Assembly: GCF_020829495.1 (NCBI RefSeq)
Contig: NZ_JAIVFQ010000026.1
Location: forward strand, 1 to 64,000
DNA from: Nostoc favosum CHAB5714
Lineage (GTDB): Bacteria > Cyanobacteriota > Cyanobacteriia > Cyanobacteriales > Nostocaceae
Reading direction: 5' to 3'
DNA length: 64,000 nt
The translations under genes and the position numbers were made by a program. The notes under the pieces are model-generated. The model did not search any database, was not told the DNA's origin, and saw nothing but the letters and a program-made list of their open reading frames with translations. Positions 44,323 to 52,910 of this stretch are shown piece by piece; positions within the stretch are counted from its first letter, which is position 1; each line of letters begins with the position of its first letter.

Positions 44323-44700
44323 TCCGGGGGCTTTTAGCAGCCCTGAGAAATAGCGGTTTAGTTCCTATACAGGTTCCGAAACACTATCCCCCGAACCTAA
44401 GCGGCGCGGTTACGATTGAACAGAGGATGGACTCATCCCCACGCCCCAAAAATACATTGGTTTGGCGATAAGCCAAGCAATGTGTTTCTACCCACTATGA
44501 GACTACGCGACAGTCTCTTATCTACTGGAAAGCTGTTTCTGCTGGGTAGGCAGTGCCTTGTCCTATTTGGATATAACAATATTCTCTCATGGTTCGCTGT
44601 ATTTTTGACGGCGAAAAAGAAAGCCCGCGCCTTGCCCCCATGTCGCATCTTGGGGCTTCCTCGGCGCGGATAATTCGGTGACGTTTTCCGCAGCAAGAGT
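44308..44700. mobile_element. Probable tnpB-less IS200/IS605 remnant
   Basis: The left boundary shows a hairpin (ccccacggat and atccgggg, 44311-44330). The right part has nested stems CCGCGCC/GGCGCGG and GCCCC/GGGGC (44627-44668). Two overlapping frames of 85-90 codons lack any family features and are not called. The structures resemble subterminal hairpins of IS200/IS605 elements, and the left end truncates the nuclease gene. The origin is an inference. Confidence 0.35.
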
Positions 44701-44742
44701 TTCAACCATTATGTTAATCAAGGAGTAGAAAAATCTACCAGT

Positions 44743-45519
44743 CTAGTAATTCTCGCCTTCAGGTAGGGTGAGGATTTCAACGCCATCTTCAGTTACAGCT
44801 AAGGTATGCTCACATTGAGCAGAAAGCTTGCGATCGCGCGTTACCGCAGTCCATTTATCGCCCAGAACCTCGACTTCGTAAGTGCCTTCGTTAATCATTG
44901 GCTCAATAGTAAAAACCATCCCTGGTCTGAGGCGCTTACCCTTACCCCGTGTACCATAGTGGGGAACATCCGGCGCAGTGTGGAAAATGTTACTGATGCC
45001 GTGTCCAACGAAATCTCGCACTACAGAAAAGCCTTGTCCTTCTGCATACTCTTGAATAGCTGCACCAATGTCTCCAATGCGTGCCCCAGGTTTAACTTCA
45101 GCAATACCCAAGCGCAAACACTCTTCTGTCACCTCTACCAACTTTCTCGTTGTTGGAGAAGGAGTACCGACAAAGAATGTCTTAGATGTATCGCCGTGGT
45201 AACCCTCAACAATCGGCGTCACATCAATATTAATAATGTCACCATCCTTGAGAATTTGCTTGGCATTGGGAATGCCGTGACAAATTACCTCATTTACACT
45301 GGTGCAAATTGATTTAGGATAGCCTTTATAGCCAAGAGGTGCGCTTTTTGCTCCATGCGCTTGCGTCCAACGTTCGGCTTCATCATTTAGTTCAAGAGTG
45401 CTAACCCCTGGCTTCACAAACGGTTCGAGATGCTGGAGAAGTTTAGCAGCTAAACGCCCAGCTTGACGCATTTTGTCTAATTCTCGTTGCGATAAAATAA
45501 CAATTAGTTCGGTTTTCAT
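44743..45519 (-). CDS. map: Methionine aminopeptidase type I
   Basis: Removes the initiator methionine from nascent proteins in the cytosol. The 258 residues have the five metal ligands: Asp in IINIDVTPIV, Asp in GYHGDTSKTF, His in DFVGHGISN, Glu in VFTIEPMIN and Glu in SAQCEHTLAV. The conserved NEVICHGIP motif provides the substrate-binding His. Its ATG overlaps the stop codon of the upstream biliverdin reductase-like gene (TAATG), so the two are translationally coupled. Confidence 0.96.
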   Translation of the reverse strand: MKTELIVILSQRELDKMRQAGRLAAKLLQHLEPFVKPGVSTLELNDEAERWTQAHGAKSAPLGYKGYPKSICTSVNEVICHGIPNAKQILKDGDIINIDVTPIVEGYHGDTSKTFFVGTPSPTTRKLVEVTEECLRLGIAEVKPGARIGDIGAAIQEYAEGQGFSVVRDFVGHGISNIFHTAPDVPHYGTRGKGKRLRPGMVFTIEPMINEGTYEVEVLGDKWTAVTRDRKLSAQCEHTLAVTEDGVEILTLPEGENY

Positions 45520-46541
45520 TAACTTTTATCTAAAGTATCTTTCATAAAAATAGTTAACCCTGTCTTTGCAGCTCTTTGTGCAGCATCAGCAACCTTTAGG
45601 GTATACAAGCTCTCCTCTGGGGTAACGTACAAAGGAGTGCCATCAAAAAGATGGTCTAACACCATACTCGTGTCTTTGGCGAACAAACCCCGGCGAGGGC
45701 CAACCTCTATAGGTGTTGTTTCCCCTGGCTGGATGAACATTCCTGTGTCACCATCAAAAATTAAACCACCTTTTTCACCGTGAACTTCAAACTTGCGTTC
45801 TGATTGCCAAATAGTTTCGCCTTTACCATAGACTACTTGGGCTAAAAGTCCGCTAGTAAAGTACAGTTGACTAATGCAAAAACAAGTTTGGTAATATTCT
45901 GGTTCTATTTCCCAATATCGCTGGTGACAGTTAACAGTCAATACTTTACCAAATAAATCGGTGAGACGATGTAAGCGGGACAGCGCACCAATTAAAGGGA
46001 AGCCGAAAAGCTCATGGTTATAAGTCCATTTGCGGGGTGCAGGATTCTGGGGATTGATGGTACTGTAGCGAACATAAAACACTTCACCAATTTTGGCTAA
46101 GTTTTTCTTCAAGGCTTGATGCAAACCACCCAAAAGTTCTAGGTGTTCAACGTGCAGGAGTTTTTGTTGTGCTTTGGCTAAGGCAATCAGTTCTTCTGCT
46201 TCGACTACATCCAATGAAAGAGGATACTCTACAATTACATGTTTGCCGTTGGTAAGTGCTGCACGAGCGATCGCACCATGATCTCGGTTGATAGTGGAAA
46301 TCACCACCAGGTCTATATCTTCACGCTCTACTAGCTCTTGCCAAGAACTCAACGCTTCAATCTGGTACTCTTTGGCAAAGGTTTCTGTTGTTTCTGCGGT
46401 ATGACCAACAGCTGCGATTAACTGCGATCGCATTCCCTCATTATGGAGCAATGTCTCAGCTCGAAACTTTGCCGCATACCCAGTACCCACCAAACCTACA
46501 CGCACTTTTGCTTTTTCCAAAGCTGCTTCTGAATTATACAT
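45519..46541 (-). CDS. bvdR: Biliverdin reductase (BvdR-like oxidoreductase)
   Basis: A 340-residue Gfo/Idh/MocA-fold protein. KVRVGLVGTGYAAKFRAETL is the NAD(P)-binding start; GKHVIVEYPLSLDVVEAEEL, then LHVEHLELLGGLHQALKKNL and the RYSTINPQNPAPRKWTYNH block match the cyanobacterial biliverdin reductase BvdR, which makes bilirubin with NADPH and influences phycobilisome formation. The ATG at 46541 was chosen; the upstream frame to 46607 reads into the adjoining insertion element. map follows with a one-base overlap. Confidence 0.85.
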   Translation of the reverse strand: MYNSEAALEKAKVRVGLVGTGYAAKFRAETLLHNEGMRSQLIAAVGHTAETTETFAKEYQIEALSSWQELVEREDIDLVVISTINRDHGAIARAALTNGKHVIVEYPLSLDVVEAEELIALAKAQQKLLHVEHLELLGGLHQALKKNLAKIGEVFYVRYSTINPQNPAPRKWTYNHELFGFPLIGALSRLHRLTDLFGKVLTVNCHQRYWEIEPEYYQTCFCISQLYFTSGLLAQVVYGKGETIWQSERKFEVHGEKGGLIFDGDTGMFIQPGETTPIEVGPRRGLFAKDTSMVLDHLFDGTPLYVTPEESLYTLKVADAAQRAAKTGLTIFMKDTLDKS

Positions 46542-46600
46542 GATCCTCACTAGTTCTGTTTTTGATTCTTTCACGCTTCTAGTGGTGAGATTCTCTCTTC

Positions 46601-46720
46601 GTGACAACTCTCACCGCTAACTGCTTTTCAGTTAGCGGGAGCATCTCAAATTTACAAATGAGACTTGCTGCTTCATAGGCTGACTGCTGTCTAAGCCTCT
46701 ACAGCCAGGAATCGGTAGTC
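46601..46720 (-). ncRNA. Putative omega (re) RNA overlapping the tnpB 3' end
   Basis: TnpB nucleases are guided by an RNA made from the tnpB 3' end and right end, with the guide read from flanking DNA. Here the region contains the terminal stem CCGCTAACTG/CAGTTAGCGG and the GTTGTCAC border. The tnpB stop codon (46632-46634) lies within the stem. Boundaries upstream are a guess. Confidence 0.5.
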
Positions 46721-47876
46721 CAACCGACCCACGCTTTAAAAGATTCAATGCGCTGTTCCAGTCCCTATCTATAACTAGTCCACAAGAACAACTATGCTCG
46801 CGTTTGGCAAGGGTTTTTTCGACCCTTTCACCACAACCAGAACAATTAATACTAGTCCCTCTAGGATCAACTCCAAGTGTTAGCTTGCCGCGTTTTACCG
46901 CCACTGCTTGCATAATTTCTAGGAACGCCGACCATGCAACATCGAGTATTGATTTAGCTAATCGTGTTCTAGCTAATCCTCTAATGTTCAAATTTTCAAA
47001 AATAATCAAATCATAGGAATTAACCAACCAATGTGCGACATGATAATGAAACTCTTTTCTTTGTCTTGCAACGTGCAAGTGAAGTCTAGCTACCTTCGAG
47101 GCTTGTTTTTGGTAGTTTTTAGACCCTTTAGTAAGACGAGCAAGGTGGCGTTGAATACGTGCTAACGTAGATTGCGCCTTGCGGTAATACTGCGGGACTT
47201 CAATACTTTGCCCATCAGCAGTAGTTAAAAACTTCTCTAACCCGACATCTATACCCGTGGCAGACTTGATTTTATCAACAGACAAAGCATCGGGAACAGT
47301 TTTATCTTTTGCATAGAAACTGCAATACCATCCATCGGCTTTACTTAAAATTGTCGCCTGTTTAATTTCAAAACCATCTGGAATAGGACGATGCAAGATG
47401 ACCTCAATCTCACCAATCTTGGACAACTTGAGAATATTACCCGTTAAGTGTGCGCCTGCTTTGGGTGAATTGACGCGGGGAAACGTGAATGAGGAAATAT
47501 CACCTTGTTTTTTGAATCGTGGCTTACCTCCCCTTTTGCCGTTTTTGTCAGGCACTAACCACCGTTTCCACGCCTTGTCCAATCTCATCAGGTTCTGTTG
47601 TTGGCAGTCGGCATAGATATTCTTGTAGTCGGGGTATAGATATGAAGTCTGTTTAAGGTCTGATGCCTGTGTATAGTAATCAACTTTACTTGGAATCTCA
47701 CCAATTGGCTCAGAAAGCAAACTGCATCGGTCAATGCGTGACCTTGTACGCTTTAACCCGTCCAACCTCTGCCCTAGCGCATAGTTCCAGTGACGACGCA
47801 GCAACTCGCCCCAGGTTTCAAGAATGACAACCTGTTTGGGATTGGGATTGAGTTTGTACTGGTAGGTGAGTAACAT
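46632..47876 (-). CDS. tnpB: RNA-guided nuclease TnpB
   Basis: A 414-residue transposon-encoded nuclease, evolutionary relative of Cas12. RuvC residues: Asp210 in TGIDVGLEKF, Glu294 in LIIFENLNIRGL and Asp near 370-372 in VIDRDWNSALNLL. A zinc ribbon is formed by CSGCG (345-349) and CSCG (363-366). The start at 47876 (MLLTYQYKLNPNPKQV) is the family N-terminus; the frame is open to 47948 but those residues overlap the tnpA promoter. No internal stop or frameshift is seen, so it may be active. Confidence 0.93.
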   Translation of the reverse strand: MLLTYQYKLNPNPKQVVILETWGELLRRHWNYALGQRLDGLKRTRSRIDRCSLLSEPIGEIPSKVDYYTQASDLKQTSYLYPDYKNIYADCQQQNLMRLDKAWKRWLVPDKNGKRGGKPRFKKQGDISSFTFPRVNSPKAGAHLTGNILKLSKIGEIEVILHRPIPDGFEIKQATILSKADGWYCSFYAKDKTVPDALSVDKIKSATGIDVGLEKFLTTADGQSIEVPQYYRKAQSTLARIQRHLARLTKGSKNYQKQASKVARLHLHVARQRKEFHYHVAHWLVNSYDLIIFENLNIRGLARTRLAKSILDVAWSAFLEIMQAVAVKRGKLTLGVDPRGTSINCSGCGERVEKTLAKREHSCSCGLVIDRDWNSALNLLKRGSVGLPIPGCRGLDSSQPMKQQVSFVNLRCSR

Positions 47877-47900
47877 ATAGTCATAATACCATTTGGTGGC

Positions 47901-48308
47901 ATGACTTACAATATAGGACATAGAGCAGTTTATAGCCTCAATATTCATTTAGTGCTTGTCACTAAATACCGCAGAAAGGTCATCAATCAAGCAATACTCA
48001 AACGCCTACAAGAGATATTTGAGAACACCTGCATTAAGTGGAGGAGCAAGGTTACAGAGTACAACGCTTTGGAAGACCATGTTCACTTGGTTATTAGTTA
48101 CCCGCCGGACGTGGAAGTAAGCAAGCTGGTGAACAATCTTAAAACAGTATCCAGTCGTCTAATTCGCAAAGAGTTTAACGAACACGTTAATCGGTTCTAC
48201 AGTAAACCCGTATTTTGGACAGGTGCATACTTCGTTGCTTCGTGCGGCGGTGTCACACTTGAAGAACTTAAATCTTATGTTGAGAAGCAAAGCAGCCCAA
48301 GCAATTAA
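47901..48308 (+). CDS. tnpA: Y1 transposase TnpA (HUH family)
   Basis: A 135-residue single-strand transposase. YSLNIHLVLVTKYRRKVI is the family start, HVHLVIS carries the HUH histidines 60 and 62, and Tyr126 in LKSYVEKQ is the nucleophile. The length is normal (130-150). It reads divergently from tnpB. Upstream of the ATG the 24-bp gap holds overlapping promoters for both genes. It would move the element by peel-and-paste through single-stranded DNA at replication forks. Confidence 0.94.
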   Translation: MTYNIGHRAVYSLNIHLVLVTKYRRKVINQAILKRLQEIFENTCIKWRSKVTEYNALEDHVHLVISYPPDVEVSKLVNNLKTVSSRLIRKEFNEHVNRFYSKPVFWTGAYFVASCGGVTLEELKSYVEKQSSPSN

Positions 48309-48315
48309 CACAATT

Positions 48316-48351
48316 GCTGACTTCGGGGGCATTGAACCCCACTCAGTCAGC
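48316..48351 (+). repeat. Left-end hairpin of the IS200/IS605 element
   Basis: GCTGACT pairs with AGTCAGC and inside GGGG with CCCC around cattgaa. Such subterminal imperfect hairpins are what TnpA binds. Located 8 bp after the tnpA stop codon. Confidence 0.6.
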
Positions 48352-48488
48352 CCTCCTATCCCCCATCACCGACAATCGGAGTACCGATGTGCCGGGAGTA
48401 CCCCGGAGGTTTAGATGGAAAATCGAATAACTTCACCAGTCTAGACCCTACAACATTGGTACTAGGGAGGGTTTTCAAAACTATAACC

Positions 48489-48604
48489 CAATACAGTTCA
48501 GTTAAGCATTTCTTTCTTCTCTTCCTTTGCGTTCTTTGCGTCCTTTGCGGTTCGTTAAACAAATTGACTTTGACTAATATTTAAGCCTTAACTGAACCGT
48601 ATTG
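48489..48604. mobile_element. MITE family A, copy 2, with 10-bp duplication
   Basis: A 116-bp element, ends CAATACAGTTCAGTTAAG and the complement of CTTAACTGAACCGTATTG. AACTATAACC at 48479-48488 is repeated at 48605-48614. Its sequence is the exact reverse complement of copy 4 (53721-53836) over all 116 bp. Confidence 0.93.
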
Positions 48605-48804
48605 AACTATAACCATAAAAGAATAAAGACGTTGGCGCAGCCATCGCCTTCTGTTGCGTCCGCTATGCGTAGCTTGCTTCCCCGTAGGGATACGGCAAGG
48701 CTTTTCTACCAGAGGCTAGGCCAACGCACTTAAATTTACGGAGTTGCTACGGTATTTTTTTAATTACCAACTCAATGCTTATTTCTTGCTCATGATATTG
48801 ATAA

Positions 48805-48916
48805 AACTTACGCAAACTCTACGATTCTTCTCTACGAGACGCTGCGCGTTGGCGGAAGCCTCTCGTAGAGATGGCGGTTCGAGAAATTAAGCTTTTTAGG
48901 ACTTTTTGCGTAAGTT
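48805..48916. repeat. MITE family B, copy 2
   Basis: A 112-bp element with ends AACTTACGCAAA and TTTGCGTAAGTT. The interior has ctctacgagacgctg and the pairing gcctctcgtagag, a dispersed hairpin repeat also in the family E element at 22011. The right half matches copy 1. Positions 48615-48804 hold another palindromic dispersed repeat; 48917-49280 is the petF upstream region with no gene. Confidence 0.7.
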
Positions 48917-49277
48917 CTAATTGAGAAAATCTCTACCTGATCGAATGAAACAGCCCTACTTTTTAAGGGAAGTGGGGATTTCTTCTGCGTAAGTCCTACA
49001 AAATACAAGTGGCATTAATCCTATTCGTATTTCTTATCGATTAAGATAACTTTTTCTAATTACAGCCTGACTAGGGCAGAAAATAATATAAATAAAACTT
49101 ATCAGGATTAAGCAACTAAATTTCATTACTAATCGGGTTCAATTTCCAGTTACATAGTTTAATTTTTCTCGTAGTATCAGAATTGAAGCAAATTTGAACC
49201 AACGGCTAATCCCACAGAACAGCCGTGACCTTTGCCTAAAGATAACTTATACTACCGTTTGCAAAAGAGAGGATTAG

Positions 49278-49580
<303 letters not shown>

Positions 49581-49716
49581 GAGTTAGGCCCCTCAACAAT
49601 AAACCTCTTGCAAGAGTTAGTGATGTTGAAACAATAGAAGCATCGCATCTAGTGTCAACGCCCTTTCAATGCCGTGTCTATAAAGCGACTTTGACAAAAA
49701 GCCTAATTTAGTGTTG

Positions 49717-49757
49717 AGCAGGAACACAGTAAATTTTGTGTTCCTGCTTGATTTTTT
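49717..49757 (+). terminator. Terminator between petF and the SpoIID gene
   Basis: AGCAGGAACACA (49717-49728) pairs exactly with TGTGTTCCTGCT (49737-49748), with a T-run behind (attttttaag). The stem is symmetric, so it can serve both convergent genes. Confidence 0.85.
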
Positions 49758-49780
49758 AAGTATGGAATTTTCCGATTAGC

Positions 49781-51370
49781 TTAAAGTTTAGTCTCTTTGC
49801 TGAAAATCTGAATCTGAGTACCAGGATAGTAAAATTGCAGAATTTTCTGACTCGACCAACCTAATTTAGCTAAATTTTGAGCGCCAGTTTGACTCAAGCC
49901 GACTCCATGTCCTAATCCACCACCAATAAAGGCGTATCCCCACAGTTCGGGTTTTCCTTTGTTTAAAGGTTCTATGTAAAATAGCGTACTTCTAGGAGCA
50001 GCAAAGGCACTACGAACTTCGTCTTTGTGGAGAACAAAAGTGCTGTTATCAGTTTTAACGGCAAGTTCAAGGATACGCCCACTCTGGCTTCGCTTCACTA
50101 CTGCCATAGCCTGAATTGTTTTAAATTTGGCATAGGGACTGTTTTTCACCTGCAAAAATTTCTGCAAGTCCTTGGTAATATCCTCTAAAGAGGTTTCCTT
50201 GTGCCAACGAAACATATCCCACTTGCTTTCATTAAATCCTTGTTGCGTATTAATAAATTTTTGGAAGTTCTTTTCATCTGCTAAACTCTGCTTAGATAAG
50301 TTCCAAAAATTAGTCGCGGCATCCAGTACAGGGCGCAGATAGGGACGATCATCGCCATTCCAGACATCGCTGAAGGAGGCAGTAACGCCGCCAGTGGTGG
50401 AAGAATAAAGGGCGTCTACTAGTTCGTTTTTATAGGTTACTACCTTACCCCTGGTTGAGGCGATCGCTCGGTCTGTTTTGGCCGCCGCTCCATTCAGCCC
50501 ATAATAAACTTGGCAGTGAGTATCAGCACACAACTGATAGTTATCTGCGGCGAACCTGCGTAAATTTCTTAAAGCATAAGTCCGAGCGAGAATTGCCTGG
50601 GCTTCCAGCGCTGCTGTTGGTGCATTTGTGCCTATTTCATAAGGCACAACCCCACGCAAATAAGTTTCTAAAGGTACTTGGTTAACTAGAGTGTATGTGC
50701 CATAAGCATTAGGCTGCAAATTCAGTCGTCCGGCATAAAGACGAGCATTCTCTTGTTTTTCGCTTTTATTCACCCGAATCAAGTTTTTCTCAGTGCTAAT
50801 TTCCAAATCATTCGGGCTATAGCGGTTACCATCCACCACCCAACTAACTCGCGGCACTTGTTTTAAAATCTTAGTATCAAGATATACTTTTTCTTTGGTA
50901 GAAGCTTGGATGTTTTGCAATAGCAAGCGTCGCAGTAAAGGAGTGCTATAAACATCTCGTTTTGCCCAAACCTGCCAACGTTCTGGCTGGGCTATTTCCA
51001 CTTCCATTCCTTGAGAACGCCATTTATTAGCACTGTCTTCTGCAGTTTCAAAGGTGCGGTATGTGCCCAAAACTATCACTTCTTCGACTGCTGGCTGGGG
51101 TAAAGCCTGCATAACTGTTTCCAGCTTTACAGGGTTCTTGGTAACCAGGGTTTGCTGCTTGTTGCCCGTAAGAAATTTTAGCTTTAAGCGATCGCCTTTT
51201 GTGGGTTCTAGTTGCAGCTTGGCTGTGGGTTGTGAGCCAAATCGCTGCACAATCCCAATTTTCAGTTCCATACCCTGGATGTTACTTTCAGGCCCTGATG
51301 CAGCAGTTAGTCCCAATAGACAAAATGTGGCCAGTACAGTGTGGGAAAAACGCCAAAGCGAAAATTTCAT
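49781..51370 (-). CDS. Secreted SpoIID/LytB-domain protein
   Basis: A 529-residue exported protein. The signal peptide MKFSLWRFSHTVLATFCLLG ends near ASGPE. The N-terminal part has SPOR-like strands (EEVIVLGTYRTFETAEDSAN). The SpoIID domain (about 230-520) has VVPYEIGTNAPTAALEAQAI, then ARTYALRNL and the C-terminal GGGLGHGVGLSQTGAQNLA motif, typical of enzymes related to lytic transglycosylases or amidase enhancers acting on peptidoglycan. The ATG at 51370 was chosen because it starts the signal peptide; the extension to 51628 reads repeats. Confidence 0.85.
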   Translation of the reverse strand: MKFSLWRFSHTVLATFCLLGLTAASGPESNIQGMELKIGIVQRFGSQPTAKLQLEPTKGDRLKLKFLTGNKQQTLVTKNPVKLETVMQALPQPAVEEVIVLGTYRTFETAEDSANKWRSQGMEVEIAQPERWQVWAKRDVYSTPLLRRLLLQNIQASTKEKVYLDTKILKQVPRVSWVVDGNRYSPNDLEISTEKNLIRVNKSEKQENARLYAGRLNLQPNAYGTYTLVNQVPLETYLRGVVPYEIGTNAPTAALEAQAILARTYALRNLRRFAADNYQLCADTHCQVYYGLNGAAAKTDRAIASTRGKVVTYKNELVDALYSSTTGGVTASFSDVWNGDDRPYLRPVLDAATNFWNLSKQSLADEKNFQKFINTQQGFNESKWDMFRWHKETSLEDITKDLQKFLQVKNSPYAKFKTIQAMAVVKRSQSGRILELAVKTDNSTFVLHKDEVRSAFAAPRSTLFYIEPLNKGKPELWGYAFIGGGLGHGVGLSQTGAQNLAKLGWSSQKILQFYYPGTQIQIFSKETKL

Positions 51371-51704
51371 AGCTACCTGATAACGTACCCCTACTCTTAA
51401 GCAAGCTACACGCAGCGTCTCTAAGAATTGCGATCGCGAGTAATCGTTCGTTGCGTGGTCACTGAGCTTCTTGTACTGAGCGCAGTCGAAGTATGTCGAA
51501 GTGCAGCGTCTCATAGAGAGCCTATTCTGCCCCTTAATGCAGTGTTGGAGCTGATTTTTTAATTGCTTTGTAGTGCGGTTTTTTTGTCGCATGAGTGCTC
51601 CAATGATACCATTAGCAGTTTTGCCCAAAGTAGTTGCAAAACGTAGTCATAATGACTATGATTTATTTAGAGACACAAAACAGAACTAGTTGGATAAACT
51701 CCTT
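51371..51704. other. Intergenic region with dispersed repeats
   Basis: Between divergent genes. It has the gcagcgtctc-taagaa and gcagcgtctcatagagagcc hairpin-type dispersed repeat (51415-51520) around tgagcgcagtcgaagt. No gene is seen; promoters for srx and the SpoIID gene must lie here. Confidence 0.5.
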
Positions 51705-51968
51705 ATGGTTAGAGTCCAAGAAATTCCATTAAATCAGATAAAACGGCCGTTGCCCCGTGCAAACGATCCAAATAAAGTGCAAGCCTTAATGGAATCGATT
51801 GCGGAAATTGGGCAGCAAGAACCTATAGATGTCCTAGAAGTAGATGGACAATATTATGGCTTTTCTGGTTGCCATCGGTATGAGGCTTGCCAGCGTTTAG
51901 GCAAAGAAACCGTTTTAGCCAGAGTCCGTAAAGCACCCCGCAGCGTTTTAAAGATGCACTTGGCATAG
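51705..51968 (+). CDS. srx: Sulfiredoxin
   Basis: Reduces cysteine sulfinic acid in 2-Cys peroxiredoxins with ATP. The 87 residues carry the catalytic Cys56 in the signature YGFSGCHRYEACQRLG, and the N-terminal VRVQEIPLNQIKRPLPR is typical. The ATG at 51705 was chosen over a TTG at 51690. dps follows 190 bp downstream in the same direction, giving a small oxidative-stress cluster. Confidence 0.93.
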   Translation: MVRVQEIPLNQIKRPLPRANDPNKVQALMESIAEIGQQEPIDVLEVDGQYYGFSGCHRYEACQRLGKETVLARVRKAPRSVLKMHLA

Positions 51969-52157
51969 AGAATGGGAGTGGGAAGAGACACCATTAATCG
52001 CGTCTGTACTAGGGAGTGGGGGGATGAGGGGGATGAGGGAGCAGGGGGAGCAGACGGACAAGGAGAATAACCATACCCAATGGTCAATGCCCTATGCCCC
52101 ATGCCCCATGCCCAATTCCCAATCCCCAATTACATATAACCTAATTAGGAGAAAATT
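51969..52157. repeat. Short tandem repeats between srx and dps
   Basis: A stretch of gggagtggggggatgaggg repeats followed by atgccccatgccccatgccc and caattcccaat units, both of the heptamer-type class. No gene. The aggagaaaatt just before 52158 is the dps ribosome site. Confidence 0.85.
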
Positions 52158-52649
52158 ATGTCATCGAAAGTAACAGTCAAAAATGTAAATATAGGCATTG
52201 ACGAGGCGAGTAGGGCTAAAATTGCCGAGGGTTTATCTCGCCTGTTGGCTGACACTTATACACTTTATCTGAAAACTCATAACTTCCATTGGAATGTAAC
52301 GGGGCCGATGTTCCAAACATTGCATTTGATGTTTGAGACCCAGTATACAGAATTAGCTTTAGCAGTTGATTTAATTGCCGAGAGGATTAGAGCGCTTGGC
52401 TATCCCGCACCGGGAACCTACAGCGAATATGCCAAACTGAGTTCGATTCCAGAAACTCCCGGAGTTCCTAAAGCTGTGGAAATGATCGGTTTACTAGTGG
52501 AAGGACAAGAAGCCGTAGTCCGAACTGCACGGTCTATTTTCCCTGTGGTAGAGGAAGTTAACGACGAACCTACCGCCGATTTATTAACTCAACGGATGCA
52601 AGTACACGAAAAGACAGCTTGGATGTTGAGAAGTTTACTGGAAGAATAG
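52158..52649 (+). CDS. dps: DNA-protecting ferritin-like protein Dps
   Basis: A 163-residue four-helix bundle that stores iron using hydrogen peroxide and can protect DNA. The ferroxidase residues are in [10 protein letters not shown] (about 41-50) and [11 protein letters not shown] (71-81), shared between subunits of the dodecamer. The ATG has AGGAGAAAATT in front. It follows srx. The lack of a long basic N-terminal tail argues for iron and peroxide handling more than DNA binding. Confidence 0.95.
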   Translation: MSSKVTVKNVNIGIDEASRAKIAEGLSRLLADTYTLYLKTHNFHWNVTGPMFQTLHLMFETQYTELALAVDLIAERIRALGYPAPGTYSEYAKLSSIPETPGVPKAVEMIGLLVEGQEAVVRTARSIFPVVEEVNDEPTADLLTQRMQVHEKTAWMLRSLLEE

Positions 52650-52709
52650 TATTGGGGAATGGGGTGTAGGGAGCAGGGGAGGCAGGGGGAGCAGGGAGAA
52701 AAGTTGTCC

Positions 52710-52841
52710 CAATACGGTTCGGATAAGGTTTTTTGATGACACGCCCTAGATCGCAAAGACGCCGTATCGCGTCTTTACAATAATCAGTCCTTTGTAGAGA
52801 CGGCGATTTATCGCGTTTCTTGCCTTAACCGAACCGTATTA
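52710..52841. mobile_element. MITE family A, copy 3, with 10-bp duplication
   Basis: A 132-bp element, ends CAATACGGTTCGGATAAGG and the complement of CCTTAACCGAACCGTATTA, 17 of 19 matching. The flanks AAAGTTGTCC (52700-52709) and AGAGTTGTCC (52842-52851) agree at 9 of 10. The interior has gacgccgtatcgcgtcttt and a related inverse, unlike copies 2 and 4. Confidence 0.88.
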
Positions 52842-52910
52842 AGAGTTGTCCCCTCTGCCCCCCGCACCCCGCTCCTCTGCCTCTTCCCAATTCCCAATGC
52901 CCAATTCCCG

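Larger units (their letters stand above)
46601..48408. mobile_element. IS200/IS605-type insertion sequence, apparently intact
   Basis: Divergent tnpA and tnpB, 24 bp apart, define the IS605-type arrangement. The right end, beyond the tnpB stop, has a perfect 10-bp stem (46614-46623 with 46629-46638) then gagttgtcac, where the element probably ends at 46601. The left end has a GCTGACT/AGTCAGC stem with a GGGG/CCCC inner stem (48316-48351); the exact left border is uncertain, near 48400. Both genes look full length with all catalytic residues. Confidence 0.8.

Noticed and set aside
44416..44705. Two overlapping 85-90 codon frames on opposite strands
   Set aside because: Neither has protein-like features; both arise from hairpin-rich IS-like DNA.
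47877..47948. Longer TnpB N-terminus
   Set aside because: The 24 extra residues overlap the tnpA start region, and the family N-terminus begins at 47876.
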